From contig NC_081849.1 in the NCBI RefSeq assembly GCF_963259705.1, positions 52,548,093 to 52,612,092 of the forward strand: a stretch of DNA of 64,000 nt, in the 5' to 3' direction. Under the pieces are notes generated by a model. The model ran no database searches. It saw only the letters and a list, made by a program, of their open reading frames with translations, and had not been told where the DNA came from. Below, one piece after another: positions 47,275 to 56,099 of this stretch (position 1 is its first letter; every line of letters starts with the position of its first letter). The stretch comes from Myotis daubentonii. Taxonomy: Eukaryota > Chordata > Mammalia > Chiroptera > Vespertilionidae. A program made the translations under genes and the position numbers.

Positions 47275-47470
47275 CTTCCTAACCAATATTTATTGATTTA
47301 TGTCATGTGCCACTCATTCTACTTTTAGATATATAATCCTACATATTTTCTTAGTAACCCTGTTAAATAAAATTGTAATCCCCACTTTCGAGTTGAAGAA
47401 AGAATGAGAGAAATTGATACATTCTATAGAAAGTTGCATAGCTAGTAACAGGCTGGTATTAAAGATTTTG
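47275..47470 (-). mobile_element. Probable MIR relic, antisense
   Basis: 'aatatttattgatttatgtc' with 'atgtgccactcattct', 'gtaatccccactttcgag' and 'gcatagctagtaacaggctgg' is the MIR order in reverse. Confidence 0.5.
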
Positions 47471-47559
47471 TATATATAAAGTTTCAAAGCTATATATTTA
47501 ACTTCTTTTTATGCTCCTTCCCTATCTATGCTGTAATTATTTCTCCAAGGCTTTTACTT

Positions 47560-47745
47560 TTAACTTTAACAGTTTCTCCAAAAAAATGTTTAATATTTAT
47601 GTGGTCAAATCCACCCCTATTTTCCTTTAGGGTGTGTGCTTTAGCTGTTAAGCTGAGGGAGTCTTTACCCGCTTCAATCTTATATAAATAACACTTATAT
47701 ATTCCCTTACTATAGTTTTTAAACTTTAAAATAATTTCAATTACA
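47560..47745 (-). mobile_element. Old L1 ORF2 relic, antisense
   Basis: 'ggtgtgtgctttagctgtta', 'gggagtctttacccgcttc' and 'aatcttatataaataacac' resemble inverted L1M ORF2 text. Weak. Confidence 0.4.
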
Positions 47746-48398
47746 CCCTAGCCAGTGTGACTCGGTGGTTGAACATCGACCTATGAACTAGGCCAGTGGT
47801 CAGCAAACTCATTAGTCAACAGAGCCAAATATCAACAGTGCAACGATTGAAGTTTCTTTTGAGAGCCAAATTTTTTAAACTTAAACTATATAGGTAGGTA
47901 CATTGTTATTAACTTAATTAGGGTACTCCTAAGCTGGCCTTTGCTAAAAACGGACGCGACTAGCACTAACCACTGCACATGAGACTGCTGACTGGCTCAC
48001 TCAACTCGAGCATGAATCGCACGCACCTCCCCCGCGTTGCGTATCCCATGGCCCGCCTGCTCCATGTCTCCCATCCACTGACTGACACCCCCAACTTCTT
48101 CTAATGCCACTTCTTCAAAATAGACTCGCCCAGGCCAAAAACCGACTTCTGCGCACGGGCCACAAAGTTTCAATCGCATTGTACGTGCGCGCCCACACGT
48201 GGTATTTTGCCGACCACTGAACTAGGAGGTCACGGTTCAATTCCCAGTCAGGACACATGCCAGAGTTGTAGGCTCAATCCCAACGGAGGGTGTGCAGGAG
48301 GCAGCTTGTCAATGTTTCTTTCTCATCATTGATGTTTCTATCTCTCCCTCTTCCTTCCTCTCTGCAATAAATAAAAATATATTTTTTTTAAAAAAATT
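47746..48398 (+). mobile_element. Ves SINE split by a hAT element
   Basis: The head 'ccctagccagtgtgactcgg' and 'gacctatgaactagg' (47746-47793) continue at 48220 with 'aactaggaggtcacggttca', 'cccagtcaggacacatgcc', 'cattgatgtttctatctctc' and an A-rich tail to about 48398. Removing the hAT and one 8-bp duplication restores a normal Ves SINE. Confidence 0.92.
47794..48219 (-). mobile_element. Non-autonomous hAT transposon inside a Ves SINE
   Basis: Bounded by 'cagtggtcagcaaact' and 'tttgccgaccactg', with flanking octamers aactaggc and aactagga (7 of 8 match), the 8-bp duplication of hAT elements. The left 150 bp are nearly the reverse complement of the right part of the hAT at 48460-48854. The middle differs. 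No transposase is encoded. The minus sign denotes orientation relative to that second copy. Confidence 0.93.
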
Positions 48399-48459
48399 AG
48401 CCTGCTATCTTTGGTCAAACTTTGCAGAGCCAGACTAAATGATTTTGTGGACCTTATAC

Positions 48460-48854
48460 CAGTGGTCAGCAAACTGTTGCTCGAGAGCCACATGCGGCTC
48501 TTTGGCCCCTTGAGTGTGGCTCTTCCACAAAATACCATGTGCGGGCGTGCATGTACAGTGCGATTGAAACTTCGTGGCCCATACACAAAGTCGGTTTTCG
48601 GAAAGGAGATAGACAAAACAAGTATACAAGACGAGTGTGGATGGGAGAGTTGGAAGGTGTCGACCTCAGCGAACATACCTCAATCAGATTGAGGACATTT
48701 TTAGCAAAGGCCAGTTTAGGGGTACCCTAATTAAGTTAATAACAATGTACCTACCTATATAGTTTAAGTTTAAAAAATTTGGCTCTCAAAAGAAATTTCA
48801 ATCGTTGTACTGTTGATATTTGGCTCTGTTGGCTAATGAGTTTGCTGACCCCTG
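48460..48854 (+). mobile_element. Non-autonomous hAT transposon
   Basis: Bounded by 'cagtggtcagcaaactg' and 'gtttgctgacccctg' with a perfect 8-bp duplication, ccttatac, at 48452-48459 and 48855-48862. It has a subterminal palindrome around 'gagccacatgcggctc'. It encodes no transposase, and the 63-112-codon frames on both strands are shadows of its composition. Confidence 0.95.
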
Positions 48855-48883
48855 CCTTATACGACCCGGCCCATGGGCTAGCT

Positions 48884-49118
48884 CAGTGATGGCGAACCTG
48901 TTGAGCTCGGCGTGCCAGCATTTTGAAAAACCCTAACTTAACTCTGGTGCTGTGTCACATATAGAAATTTTTTGATATTTGCAACCATAGTAAAACAAAG
49001 ACTTATATTTTTGATATTTATTTTATATATTTAAATGCCATTTAACAAAGAAAAATCAGCCAAAAAAATGAGTTCGCGTGTTACCTCTGACACGTGTGTC
49101 ATAGGTTCGCCATCACTG
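48884..49118. mobile_element. Non-autonomous hAT transposon, second family
   Basis: Inverted repeats 'cagtgatggcgaacctg' and 'taggttcgccatcactg' are perfect over about 15 bp. The flanks are ggctagct and ctctaggt, a decayed pair that fits the hAT target preference nTCTAGAn on the right. The interior is AT-rich with 'gacacgtgtgtca' near one end. 235 bp, no coding. Confidence 0.92.
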
Positions 49119-49403
49119 CTCTAGGTTAACATGCCTGTGAAATACCCCATTTGCAGCCCTCCTTCTAACACATGACCCCCCTTCACACCCCTCCTTCAGA
49201 AGTGTGAGAGCACATAATCTTAACTAATTTATAATCCAATCTTGGCCTTGCTTTCCCACCTTTATGTAATCTTCCTTTGTTCCCTCTTTAATTTCATATG
49301 CATAAGAGAAACTACAACACCGTTCTTCTCTGGCACATTTGAAATCTTGCTACCCAAAATATGTCATTAGTTTGGGCTCAAATAAACTCAAAATTTCTCT
49401 TCA

Positions 49404-49565
49404 GCCCTGGCCAGCTTGGCTCAGTGGATAGAGCATTGGCCTGCAGACTGAAGTGTCCCAGGTTCAATTCCGGTCAAGGGCATATGCTCAGGTTGCGGGC
49501 TCGATCCCCAGTAGGGGGCATGCAGGAGGCAGCCATTCAGTGATTCTCTCTCATCATTGATGTTT

Positions 49566-49647
<82 letters not shown>

Positions 49648-49696
49648 CTCTATCTCTCTCCTTCCTTTCTGAAATAAATAAAAATATATTTTTAAA
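49404..49696 (+). mobile_element. Ves SINE with compound (TC)n(TA)n expansion
   Basis: Well-preserved sense Ves: 'gccctggccagcttggctca', 'gtggatagagcattggcctg', B-box-like 'ggttcaattcc', 'gatccccagtagggggcatg', 'ctcatcattgatgtttttat'. A (TC)n run then changes into (TA)n (49569-49644) before the normal 'tttctgaaataaataaaaat' tail. The target duplication aaatttctcttca (49391-49403 and 49697-49709) is perfect. Confidence 0.96.
49569..49644. repeat. Compound (TC)n-(TA)n microsatellite
   Basis: About 19 TC units followed by about 18 TA units inside a Ves SINE. Confidence 0.95.
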
Positions 49697-49709
49697 AAAT
49701 TTCTCTTCA

Positions 49710-50764
49710 TATTTGGATGATTCTTACATAGATATTATCCTTCCTCCCTCCTTTATCCTTACAATATAGATATTGGTAACCTAAAAATAAAAGGTCAAAG
49801 GGCAAAGCCACATGCATTTATCTGAAATTCAGAAAATAGCTATTTGGAAGCACTAATTCAGGCAGAAACCCAAATGGTGTTCTGGATTAGGAAGTGAAGA
49901 CAAGGGGAATTGATGAAAAAAGAAAGGGGAATAATTACATGATCAGAAGGAATGTCTGTGGTTATTAATAAGCTAAGGAGGAAGGAATTTCTATATGTGC
50001 AGATAAGCTAACCTGGTATTGCTAATTCTAAAGAATGTCTTTAATTTTCAGTCCATAGTTAGGATGTGTGCTTCCCTGCTGGCTTTGCAAGTAGTTGTTT
50101 GGTATACAAGGCTGCTTTAGGCCTACCCCAAAGGCTATTTTGCCCAGTTTTAATATTCCCAAGGTTTGAGGCAGATGAGCGCAAGTCCGTTCCTCTGGGA
50201 TGGCAGCTCTAGCTCTCTCCTGCAGTGGCTCCTTTTATATTATTCTTTACAATATGCCTCACAAACTTTCTTACATTTTTAACACTACAGTTATCCTCCC
50301 AAAACTGAACTGTTTACAACCTCTTTCCCCTACTTAATGAAGAAAACCTGTGCATTCTGTCTATGGCAGGCCCTCTTTACATGAGATCAAGTGAGAGATC
50401 TAGTTGGAAAGACTGGAGACAGTGGTATTGGTCACAAGGCAAGAACGGGCAACAAAACGAGTTGACTATTTATGTGGGCAGGCACATGGGAAGAGCCTGA
50501 ACATAAATATGTCTTGTAATGCTGAGACTGAATTGTTTGGGAGACTGCAGAGAGTAGGTAGTTGGAAATAAAAAGTAAAGCTTAGGAAAAATATTTGCTG
50601 GTGGGAAGTACTGGGAAATCATTCTCATTTGCGTGGCTTCCCTCATTGTCTTAAAATCCACATGAAATCACAAAATTTATTTTTGTAATATTTGCCCATT
50701 TTTGTTTATTTTTAATTCCCTCCCACCCCCCACTCCCATTGCCTTGAAACCATTTGTTTTAAAA
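49710..50764. other. Unassigned DNA
   Basis: No recognised repeat, exon or RNA gene. Confidence 0.4.
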
Positions 50765-50773
50765 ATATTGCAA

Positions 50774-50976
50774 TCACCTGGTTGGTGTTGCTTAGTGGTT
50801 GAGCATCCACCTATGAACCAGGAGGTCATGGTTCGATTCCTGGGCAGGGCACATGCCCAGGTCCTGGGTTAGATCTCCAGTAAGGGGTGAGCAGGAGGCA
50901 AGTGATCAATGATTCTCTCTTATCATTAATGTTTCTATCTCTCCCTCTTCCTTCCTCTCTGAAATCAATATATAAT
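50774..50976 (+). mobile_element. Ves SINE (tRNA-derived)
   Basis: Sense copy: 'cacctggttggtgttgctta', 'ggtcatggttcgattcctgg' (B box), 'agatctccagtaaggggtga', 'atcattaatgtttctatctc', tail 'gaaatcaatatataat'. The target duplication atattgcaa at 50765-50773 and 50977-50985 is perfect. Confidence 0.94.
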
Positions 50977-50985
50977 ATATTGCAA

Positions 50986-51379
50986 CTGTTTTCAAACTTT
51001 TCTTCCTTTCTCCCTACTTCAGAGTTGGATTAATATATTAACTTGTCAAACAATTTCTATAATTTTTTTTGCAGAATAAAGTCTATGCTTTTTAGCAAGA
51101 GATAGGAACTTGCTTAATTCTTTACTTTCTATATATGATAACTGACTCCTATTATGTATCAGGTTATCCTAGTTTTGCGGCTATGAATAAGACATTGTAT
51201 TTCCCCTCACTCCATGCACAATATAATGGAGATGTCAGAAAGGTTAAGAAAGCTACTTTCATAGTCAAATAAGCAATGGCACCTTAGTTTAAACCTCGCA
51301 CAGCAGACACACTATCTACAGCATTTGCTCTTTCCAGAGCACATATGTCCTTATCTATGCTAATGATATTCTTTGACTA
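50986..51379. other. Unassigned DNA
   Basis: Nothing recognised. Confidence 0.4.
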
Positions 51380-51724
51380 CTAGAGGCCCAGTGCACAAAT
51401 TTTGTGCATTGGGGGGAAGGGGAGTCCCTCAGCCTGGCCTGCACCCTCTCGCAGTTCGGGAACCCTTGGGGGATGTCTGCCTGCTGGCTTCCAGGGATCG
51501 GGCCTAAGCCGGCAGTAAGACATCCCTCTCACAGTCCAGGACCCCTCACTCTTTACTGCTCACCTGCAGTGGAGGCAGAAGAAGCTCCTGCCACCACCAC
51601 TGCACTTGCCCGCTGTGAGCCCCATTCTGGTTGAGTGGCTTCCCCCTGGTGGTCAATGTGCATCACAGCTACTGGTCATTCTGCCATTCAGTCAATTTGC
51701 ATATTACGGTTTTATTATATAGGA
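51380..51724 (-). mobile_element. Non-autonomous Helitron (HeliBat)
   Basis: Complete reverse copy: 'ctagaggcccagtgcacaaa' with palindrome GTGCACAAATTTTGTGCA, a GC-rich body, 'cccctggtggtcaatgtgca', 'gtcaatttgcatattacggt' and end 'ttttattatatagga'. It is flanked by A and T. It carries no coding sequence. Confidence 0.94.
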
Positions 51725-51729
51725 TGATG

Positions 51730-52231
51730 GCCTCCTTTTTACTAATGATAAAGTATCCCATTGTGTTGGGAAATGTTTATCAAATAAACATATTGAAACT
51801 TATAATGGGCTTTCAACTGCTTTCTTTTAAATACCGTTTAGCCCAGAAATTCTTTTGTAAGCTAAAAAAGGTTTCTCTTTAGATTTTTCCAGAAGTACTG
51901 CCTTCCTCACCCCCACACTACACAAAGTTTCACTATTTTCCTAATTGTAATCTAAAGTGAGTTGCTACCTCTAAATTTTGTTCTCTCAGTGGGCTTAGAG
52001 AAGCCCAATTGTCACATAGGTTCTATTTATATATAGGAAAACAGGTTTTATTTATTTAGCCAGCAAAGAGCATACACAAATTTGTTTGCAAGAAAAGAAA
52101 ATACTACATCAAACACATACTTGGAATTGACATAGTTTCAAACAAAGACTGCTGAGGTTAATCGTGGCTCTGATAAATTACAATAGAGCATATTTGTATT
52201 AATATTATTTGTGTTTGCTTTTGTTATAGTT
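51730..52231. other. Unassigned DNA
   Basis: AT-rich, nothing recognised. Confidence 0.4.
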
Positions 52232-52259
52232 TGTATTTTTCCTTTTTTTTAAATATATT

Positions 52260-52265
52260 TTTATT
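52260..52265 (-). terminator. Polyadenylation signal of HAL1 copy 2
   Basis: AATAAA in sense, a few bases before the A-rich end of the element. Confidence 0.6.
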
Positions 52266-52615
52266 GATTAAGATATTACATATGTGTCCTTGTCCCCATG
52301 TTACCCTCTACGCCCCCCCTACCCCCCCGCTCATGCCCTCACCTCCCCCCGTTGTCCGTGTCCATTGGTTAGGCCTATATGGCTGCATGTAAGTCCTTTG
52401 GTTGATCTTTCCCCCTTGCCCCCACCCTCCCCTACCCTCCCTCCAAAGCCCAACAGTCCAATCAATGCCTCTCTGTCTCTGGATCAGCCCTTGTTCATCA
52501 GTTTATGTTGTTCATTATATTCCACAAATGAGTGAGATCATGTGGTATTTATCTGCTCTCCAGTTCCATCCATGCTGTGGCAAATGGTAAGAGTTCCTTT
52601 TTCTTCTTCCTCTTC

Positions 52616-53482
52616 TTAAAGAATACCTTTCAGCATTTCATATAATGCTGGTTTGGTGGTGATGAACTCCTTTAGCTTTTTCTTATCCGTGAAGCTCTTT
52701 ATCTGACCTTCTATTCTGAATGATAGCTTTGCTGGATAAAGTAATCTTGGTTGCAGGTTCTTGCTATTCATCACTTTGAATATTTCTTGCCATTCCCTTC
52801 TGGCCTGCATGGTTTCTGTTGAGAAATCAGCTGACAGTCGTATGGGTACTCCCTTGTAGGTAACTGACTGTCTTTCTCTTGCTGCTTTTAAGATTCTCTC
52901 TTTGTCTTTTGCTCTTGGCATTTTAATTATGATGTGTCTTGGTGTGGTCCTCTTTGGATTCCTTTTGTTTGGGGTTCTCTGCACTTCCTGGACTTGTAAG
53001 TCTATTTCTTTCACCAGGTGGGGGAAGTTTTCTGTCATTATTTCTTCAAATAGGTTTTCAATATCTTGCCCTCTCTCTCCTTCTGGTACCCCTATAATTC
53101 TGATGTTGGTATGCTTGAAGTTGTCCCAGAGGCTCCTTACACTATCTTCATATTTTTGGAATCTCTTTTCTTTTTTCTTTTTCGGTTGGGTATTTTTTGT
53201 TCCTTTGTATTTCAAATCTTTGACTTGATTCTTGGGATCCTCTTGTCTGCTGTTGGATCTCTGAAAATTATTCTTTATTTCAGTCAGTGTATGCTTAATT
53301 CCTAATTGGTCCTTTTTCATGTCCTCCATGGTCTCACTATGCTTATTGAGGGACTCATTAAATTTATCGGCAGTTTCCAAAAAATTCTTGAAAAACCTTA
53401 TAAACGTGGCCTTGAACTCTATATCCAGTCGTTTGCTTTCCTCCGTTTCTGCCATTTGTGACCTGTTTCTTTGTCTCCGCAT
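52616..53482 (-). CDS. HAL1 ORF1 protein (L1 ORF1p-like RNA-binding chaperone), intact
   Basis: A 288-residue protein of the L1 ORF1p family. In L1 this protein trimerises, coats its own RNA in the cytoplasm and acts as a nucleic-acid chaperone during target-primed reverse transcription. Residues 1-20 are short and basic (MRRQRNRSQM). Residues about 20-120 are rich in Lys/Glu with heptad-like spacing and fit the coiled coil, ending in a lysine cluster at 100-107. The RNA-recognition domain covers about 123-206, with NIRIIGVPEG (126-135) and HIIIKMPRAKDKERILKAAR (183-202). The C-terminal domain covers about 207-288, with the QARREW arginines (227-231) and LLYPAKLSFRIEG (247-259). It is somewhat shorter than human ORF1p (338 residues), mostly in the N-terminal half. 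The start is the first ATG in frame and matches the position of the start in copy 1. The frame has no stop or frameshift. Whether it is expressed is unknown. Confidence 0.9.
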   Translation of the reverse strand: MRRQRNRSQMAETEESKRLDIEFKATFIRFFKNFLETADKFNESLNKHSETMEDMKKDQLGIKHTLTEIKNNFQRSNSRQEDPKNQVKDLKYKGTKNTQPKKKKEKRFQKYEDSVRSLWDNFKHTNIRIIGVPEGERGQDIENLFEEIMTENFPHLVKEIDLQVQEVQRTPNKRNPKRTTPRHIIIKMPRAKDKERILKAARERQSVTYKGVPIRLSADFSTETMQARREWQEIFKVMNSKNLQPRLLYPAKLSFRIEGQIKSFTDKKKLKEFITTKPALYEMLKGIL

Positions 53483-54330
53483 TTTGGCTGCTTCCCTGTG
53501 TTGATAGAGTGGCTTTGTGTGCTAGGTGTCCTGTAGGGCCCAGTGGCTCAGCCTCCCCAGTTACCTGAGGTGGACACTCTTGGTACACCCCCTTGTGGGC
53601 TTTGTGCACAATCTTGTTGTAGCTATGCTTTGGTTGTTGTAGGATCACTGGGAGGAATTGACCTCCAGGCCAATTGGCAGTGAGAATCAGCTGTGTCTGC
53701 CTTGGGAGAACTTCTGTGCTGGAGACACCCTTCTGGGGCAAGACTTGCTTCAGTGGGGCTTTGGTGCTCACTGAGACTGCACCCTGAGTGTGTCCCTTAT
53801 GGATCTGAGGAGTTGTGATCTGGGTACAATGGCTCTTGGATCTAAGGATGTGCTAATTTAGCCTCTGCCTGAGGTTACACAGCAGGAACTACGAAGAGAA
53901 CTGCAGATTCCCCTTCCTTTTTTTGGAGTTTGGAAGTGCCCTGATGATGCTCAGCTGTGTAGCAATGCAAGCTGCTGTGGGGCCTTGGGCCTTCTCTTGG
54001 AAGTTCTGGGTCTATCTGGCCCGGCTGTGGTTAGGTAATTACAGGTTGCAAATGGCCGGGGCATTCATATGCAAAAGCCTCTGCCGCAGCCTGGGCGGGG
54101 TGGGGTCTCAAGGAATCAAAGGGCGGAGCGGGCAGCTATGGCGGAGCCTCAGCCCCTCCCTAAGGAGTCACGAGTCCCAGTGTCCCGGCAATGGCTGCAA
54201 GCACCTCTGAGGGAAAGCTGCCCTCAAGCTCGCCCGCTGCCAGACAGACCAGTTTCTCCCCGTATGAGTCCTGGGTCCCCAGAGACTTCCCGGAACCGGA
54301 TTTCAGAGCCGTCGGGAGCGTCTGTCTCCC

Positions 54331-54428
54331 TCGGGATTCAAAAAGACAGCCGCGTCCTCAGGTGCCAGACCCTTTCCGCTCGGGATTCAAAAAGACAGCC
54401 ACGTCCTCAGGTGCCAGACCCTTTCCGC
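54331..54428. repeat. 49-bp tandem duplication in the HAL1 5' UTR
   Basis: 54331-54379 and 54380-54428 both begin 'tcgggattcaaaaagacagc' and end 'ccagaccctttccgc', with one mismatch (ccgcgtcc versus ccacgtcc). Copy 1 shows only one unit in this area. Confidence 0.93.
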
Positions 54429-54615
54429 GAACGCGCGAGCCCCCGTACCTCTGCACTCCACCTCTGCAGCTCCTCTGGCTCTCAGTGTGTTTTTCTTTCC
54501 TTCTAGTTGTAGAATTTACACTCAGCCAGCTCTCCTGTAATTCTGGATGATGTCCGGCTTGTGTTTTTGATGCATTTATCAATTGTTGTGGGAAGCAGCA
54601 ATTTCCCGGTGTTTA

Positions 54616-54630
54616 TCTATGCCGCCATCT
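54616..54630 (-). promoter_or_regulatory. YY1-type motif at the 5' end of HAL1 copy 2
   Basis: The sense strand opens with 'agatggcggcatag', the same core as HAL1 copy 1 and as primate L1 5' ends. Role inferred. Confidence 0.5.
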
Positions 54631-54932
54631 GTATTTTTCCTTTAATCTCAGAATTATTTTGCTATCATCAATATTACCTGATTTCTAAAAATTCTTATTT
54701 TAAATCTTATTATATTATTTTATTTCTCTATTACATAATCCTAGTGATAGAATAACCCCAAATACATTAATTCTGAGAAATTTTAAAGAAATTGAGAATA
54801 CCATGGTCAAAAGTTGTGGTCAGTATAAAACATAGGCTTTAAAGAGCATGCACAAAAGAGACTATAACATAAGCAGAGTATATCAACTAACATATCTTTT
54901 ACTTTTAATTAATAGGACAATTTATGTAATTA

Positions 54933-55445
54933 CCAGAGGCCTGGTGCACAAATTCATGCACCATTGGGGTCCCTCACCATGGCCTGCAGGATTGAAACTG
55001 AAACTGGCTCTGCGACATCCCCTGAGGGGTCCCGGATTGCGAGAGGGCACAGGCCAGACCAAGGGACCCCATCAGTGCAAGATTGGGGCAGGGGAGGGAT
55101 GCCAGAGGTTGGCCGCTGGGGAGGGACTGCAGGAGGGCTCCAGAGCATGTCCAGCCTGTCTCGCTCAGTCCCGATTGGCTGGACCCCAGCAATAAGCTAA
55201 CCTACCAGTTGGAGTGTCTGCCCTCTGGTGGTCAGTGCACATCATAGCAACTGATCAACTGGTTGACTGCCCCCTGATGGTCAGTGCACATCATAGTCAC
55301 TGGCTGACCAGTTGACTGCCCACTGGTGGCCAGTGCACATCATAGCGAGCGGTTGAGCGGCCTCAGCATATCATTAGCATATTACGCTTTGATTGGTTGA
55401 ACAGCCGACCAGACACTTAGCATATTAGGATTTTACTATATAGGA
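54933..55445 (-). mobile_element. Non-autonomous Helitron (HeliBat) with internal 49-bp repeats
   Basis: Reverse copy: left end 'ccagaggcctggtgcacaaa' (the terminal CTAG mutated to CCAG on this strand) with palindrome TGCACAAATTCATGCA. It has a GC-rich middle, three 49-bp repeats and right end 'attttactatatagga' followed by T. Duplicated 5'-type phrases ('catatcattagcatatta', 'acttagcatattagg') suggest an internal rearrangement. Confidence 0.92.
55218..55364. repeat. Three 49-bp tandem repeats in a HeliBat
   Basis: Units start at 55218, 55267 and 55316 with 'ctgccctctggtggtcagtg', 'ctgccccctgatggtcagtg' and 'ctgcccactggtggccagtg', each followed by 'cacatcatag'. Other HeliBats in the window have a single unit. 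Confidence 0.9.
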
Positions 55446-55449
55446 TTAT

Positions 55450-56099
55450 CCTCTTTATTGAGTATATATAGGTTCAACCTGTGACCAAACATTTAAAGCA
55501 CACTTTGGCTAACAAACACCAGAGCCAACAAATGTTTTATTTCTAAAATTTATGAAAATGCCTTTTTTCCTTTAAAATTTCTACTTGTCAATACACTACT
55601 ATCAAGAAAAATGCTTATAGATATGAATGCAGAATACACAGAAACAATGAAAAGTTGAATGATGTTTATTGCTCAGTTCTCATGCTGACATAGCCTTCAT
55701 TGAGAGAGATAAATGTCAATATCCAATTTCGTGTTTGTGAATGATCAGTTGGACATTTTAAAAAGACATCTCTTATTCTCTTTATTTGTTAAGAAACTAT
55801 AATAACACAGTATGACAAGATGAAATGAAAAGAAACAGTATTTAATGAAAGACTTACTATGGTGAAAGAATTGCAAAAAGACTCAAATACACACAACCCC
55901 CCCTCCCCCCCCCCATCAGCATGCTTAGCAGCAGCTCTGGCTTTGGGTTGTTACCTTGCTCTGACTAAGAAACCTTCAATAAGTTTCTTTTTATCAATTT
56001 TTTGTTTATAAAATGGACTTAATAGTAAGGCCCGCACATAGAATCATTAGGAGGAAGTGAAATAATGCATGTAAAACGCTTAGATCATAGTATCTTTAT
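55450..56099. other. Unassigned DNA
   Basis: AT-rich. A poly-C run lies at about 55899-55914. Nothing coding. Confidence 0.4.

Larger units (their letters stand above)
52246..54629 (-). mobile_element. Half-L1 (HAL1) copy 2, complete, with intact ORF1
   Basis: A 2,384-bp minus-strand element inside a perfect 14-bp duplication, tgtatttttccttt (52232-52245 and 54630-54643). In sense order it has a GC-rich 5' UTR of about 1.15 kb starting 'agatggcggcatag', the intact ORF1 (52616-53482), and then at once a 3' UTR with G-rich runs, a polyadenylation signal (AATAAA, complement 52260-52265) and an A-rich end. No ORF2 lies anywhere between ORF1 and the tail. L1-type duplication length and tail indicate insertion by the L1 machinery in trans. 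The 5' UTR holds a 49-bp tandem duplication. Relative to copy 1 it looks younger. Confidence 0.93.

Noticed and set aside
48338..48730. Frames of 63-112 codons on both strands
   Set aside because: They lie in a non-autonomous hAT with proven 8-bp target duplication and show no transposase motif.
49404..49500. tRNA genes, suggested by A/B-box-like text at many places
   Set aside because: All instances belong to Ves SINEs with CT-rich bodies, A-rich tails and target duplications. No intact cloverleaf was seen.
52902..53228. A 108-codon plus-strand frame as a host gene
   Set aside because: It is antisense to HAL1 ORF1. It is kept only as a low-interest finding.
54069..54506. CpG island of a host promoter
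   Set aside because: The GC- and CpG-rich stretch is fully inside the HAL1 5' UTR. Promoter activity, if any, would belong to the retroelement.
53364..54582. Several 74-145-codon frames on both strands near 53.4-54.6 kb
   Set aside because: They fall in the GC-rich 5' UTR of HAL1 copy 2 and have no recognised domain.
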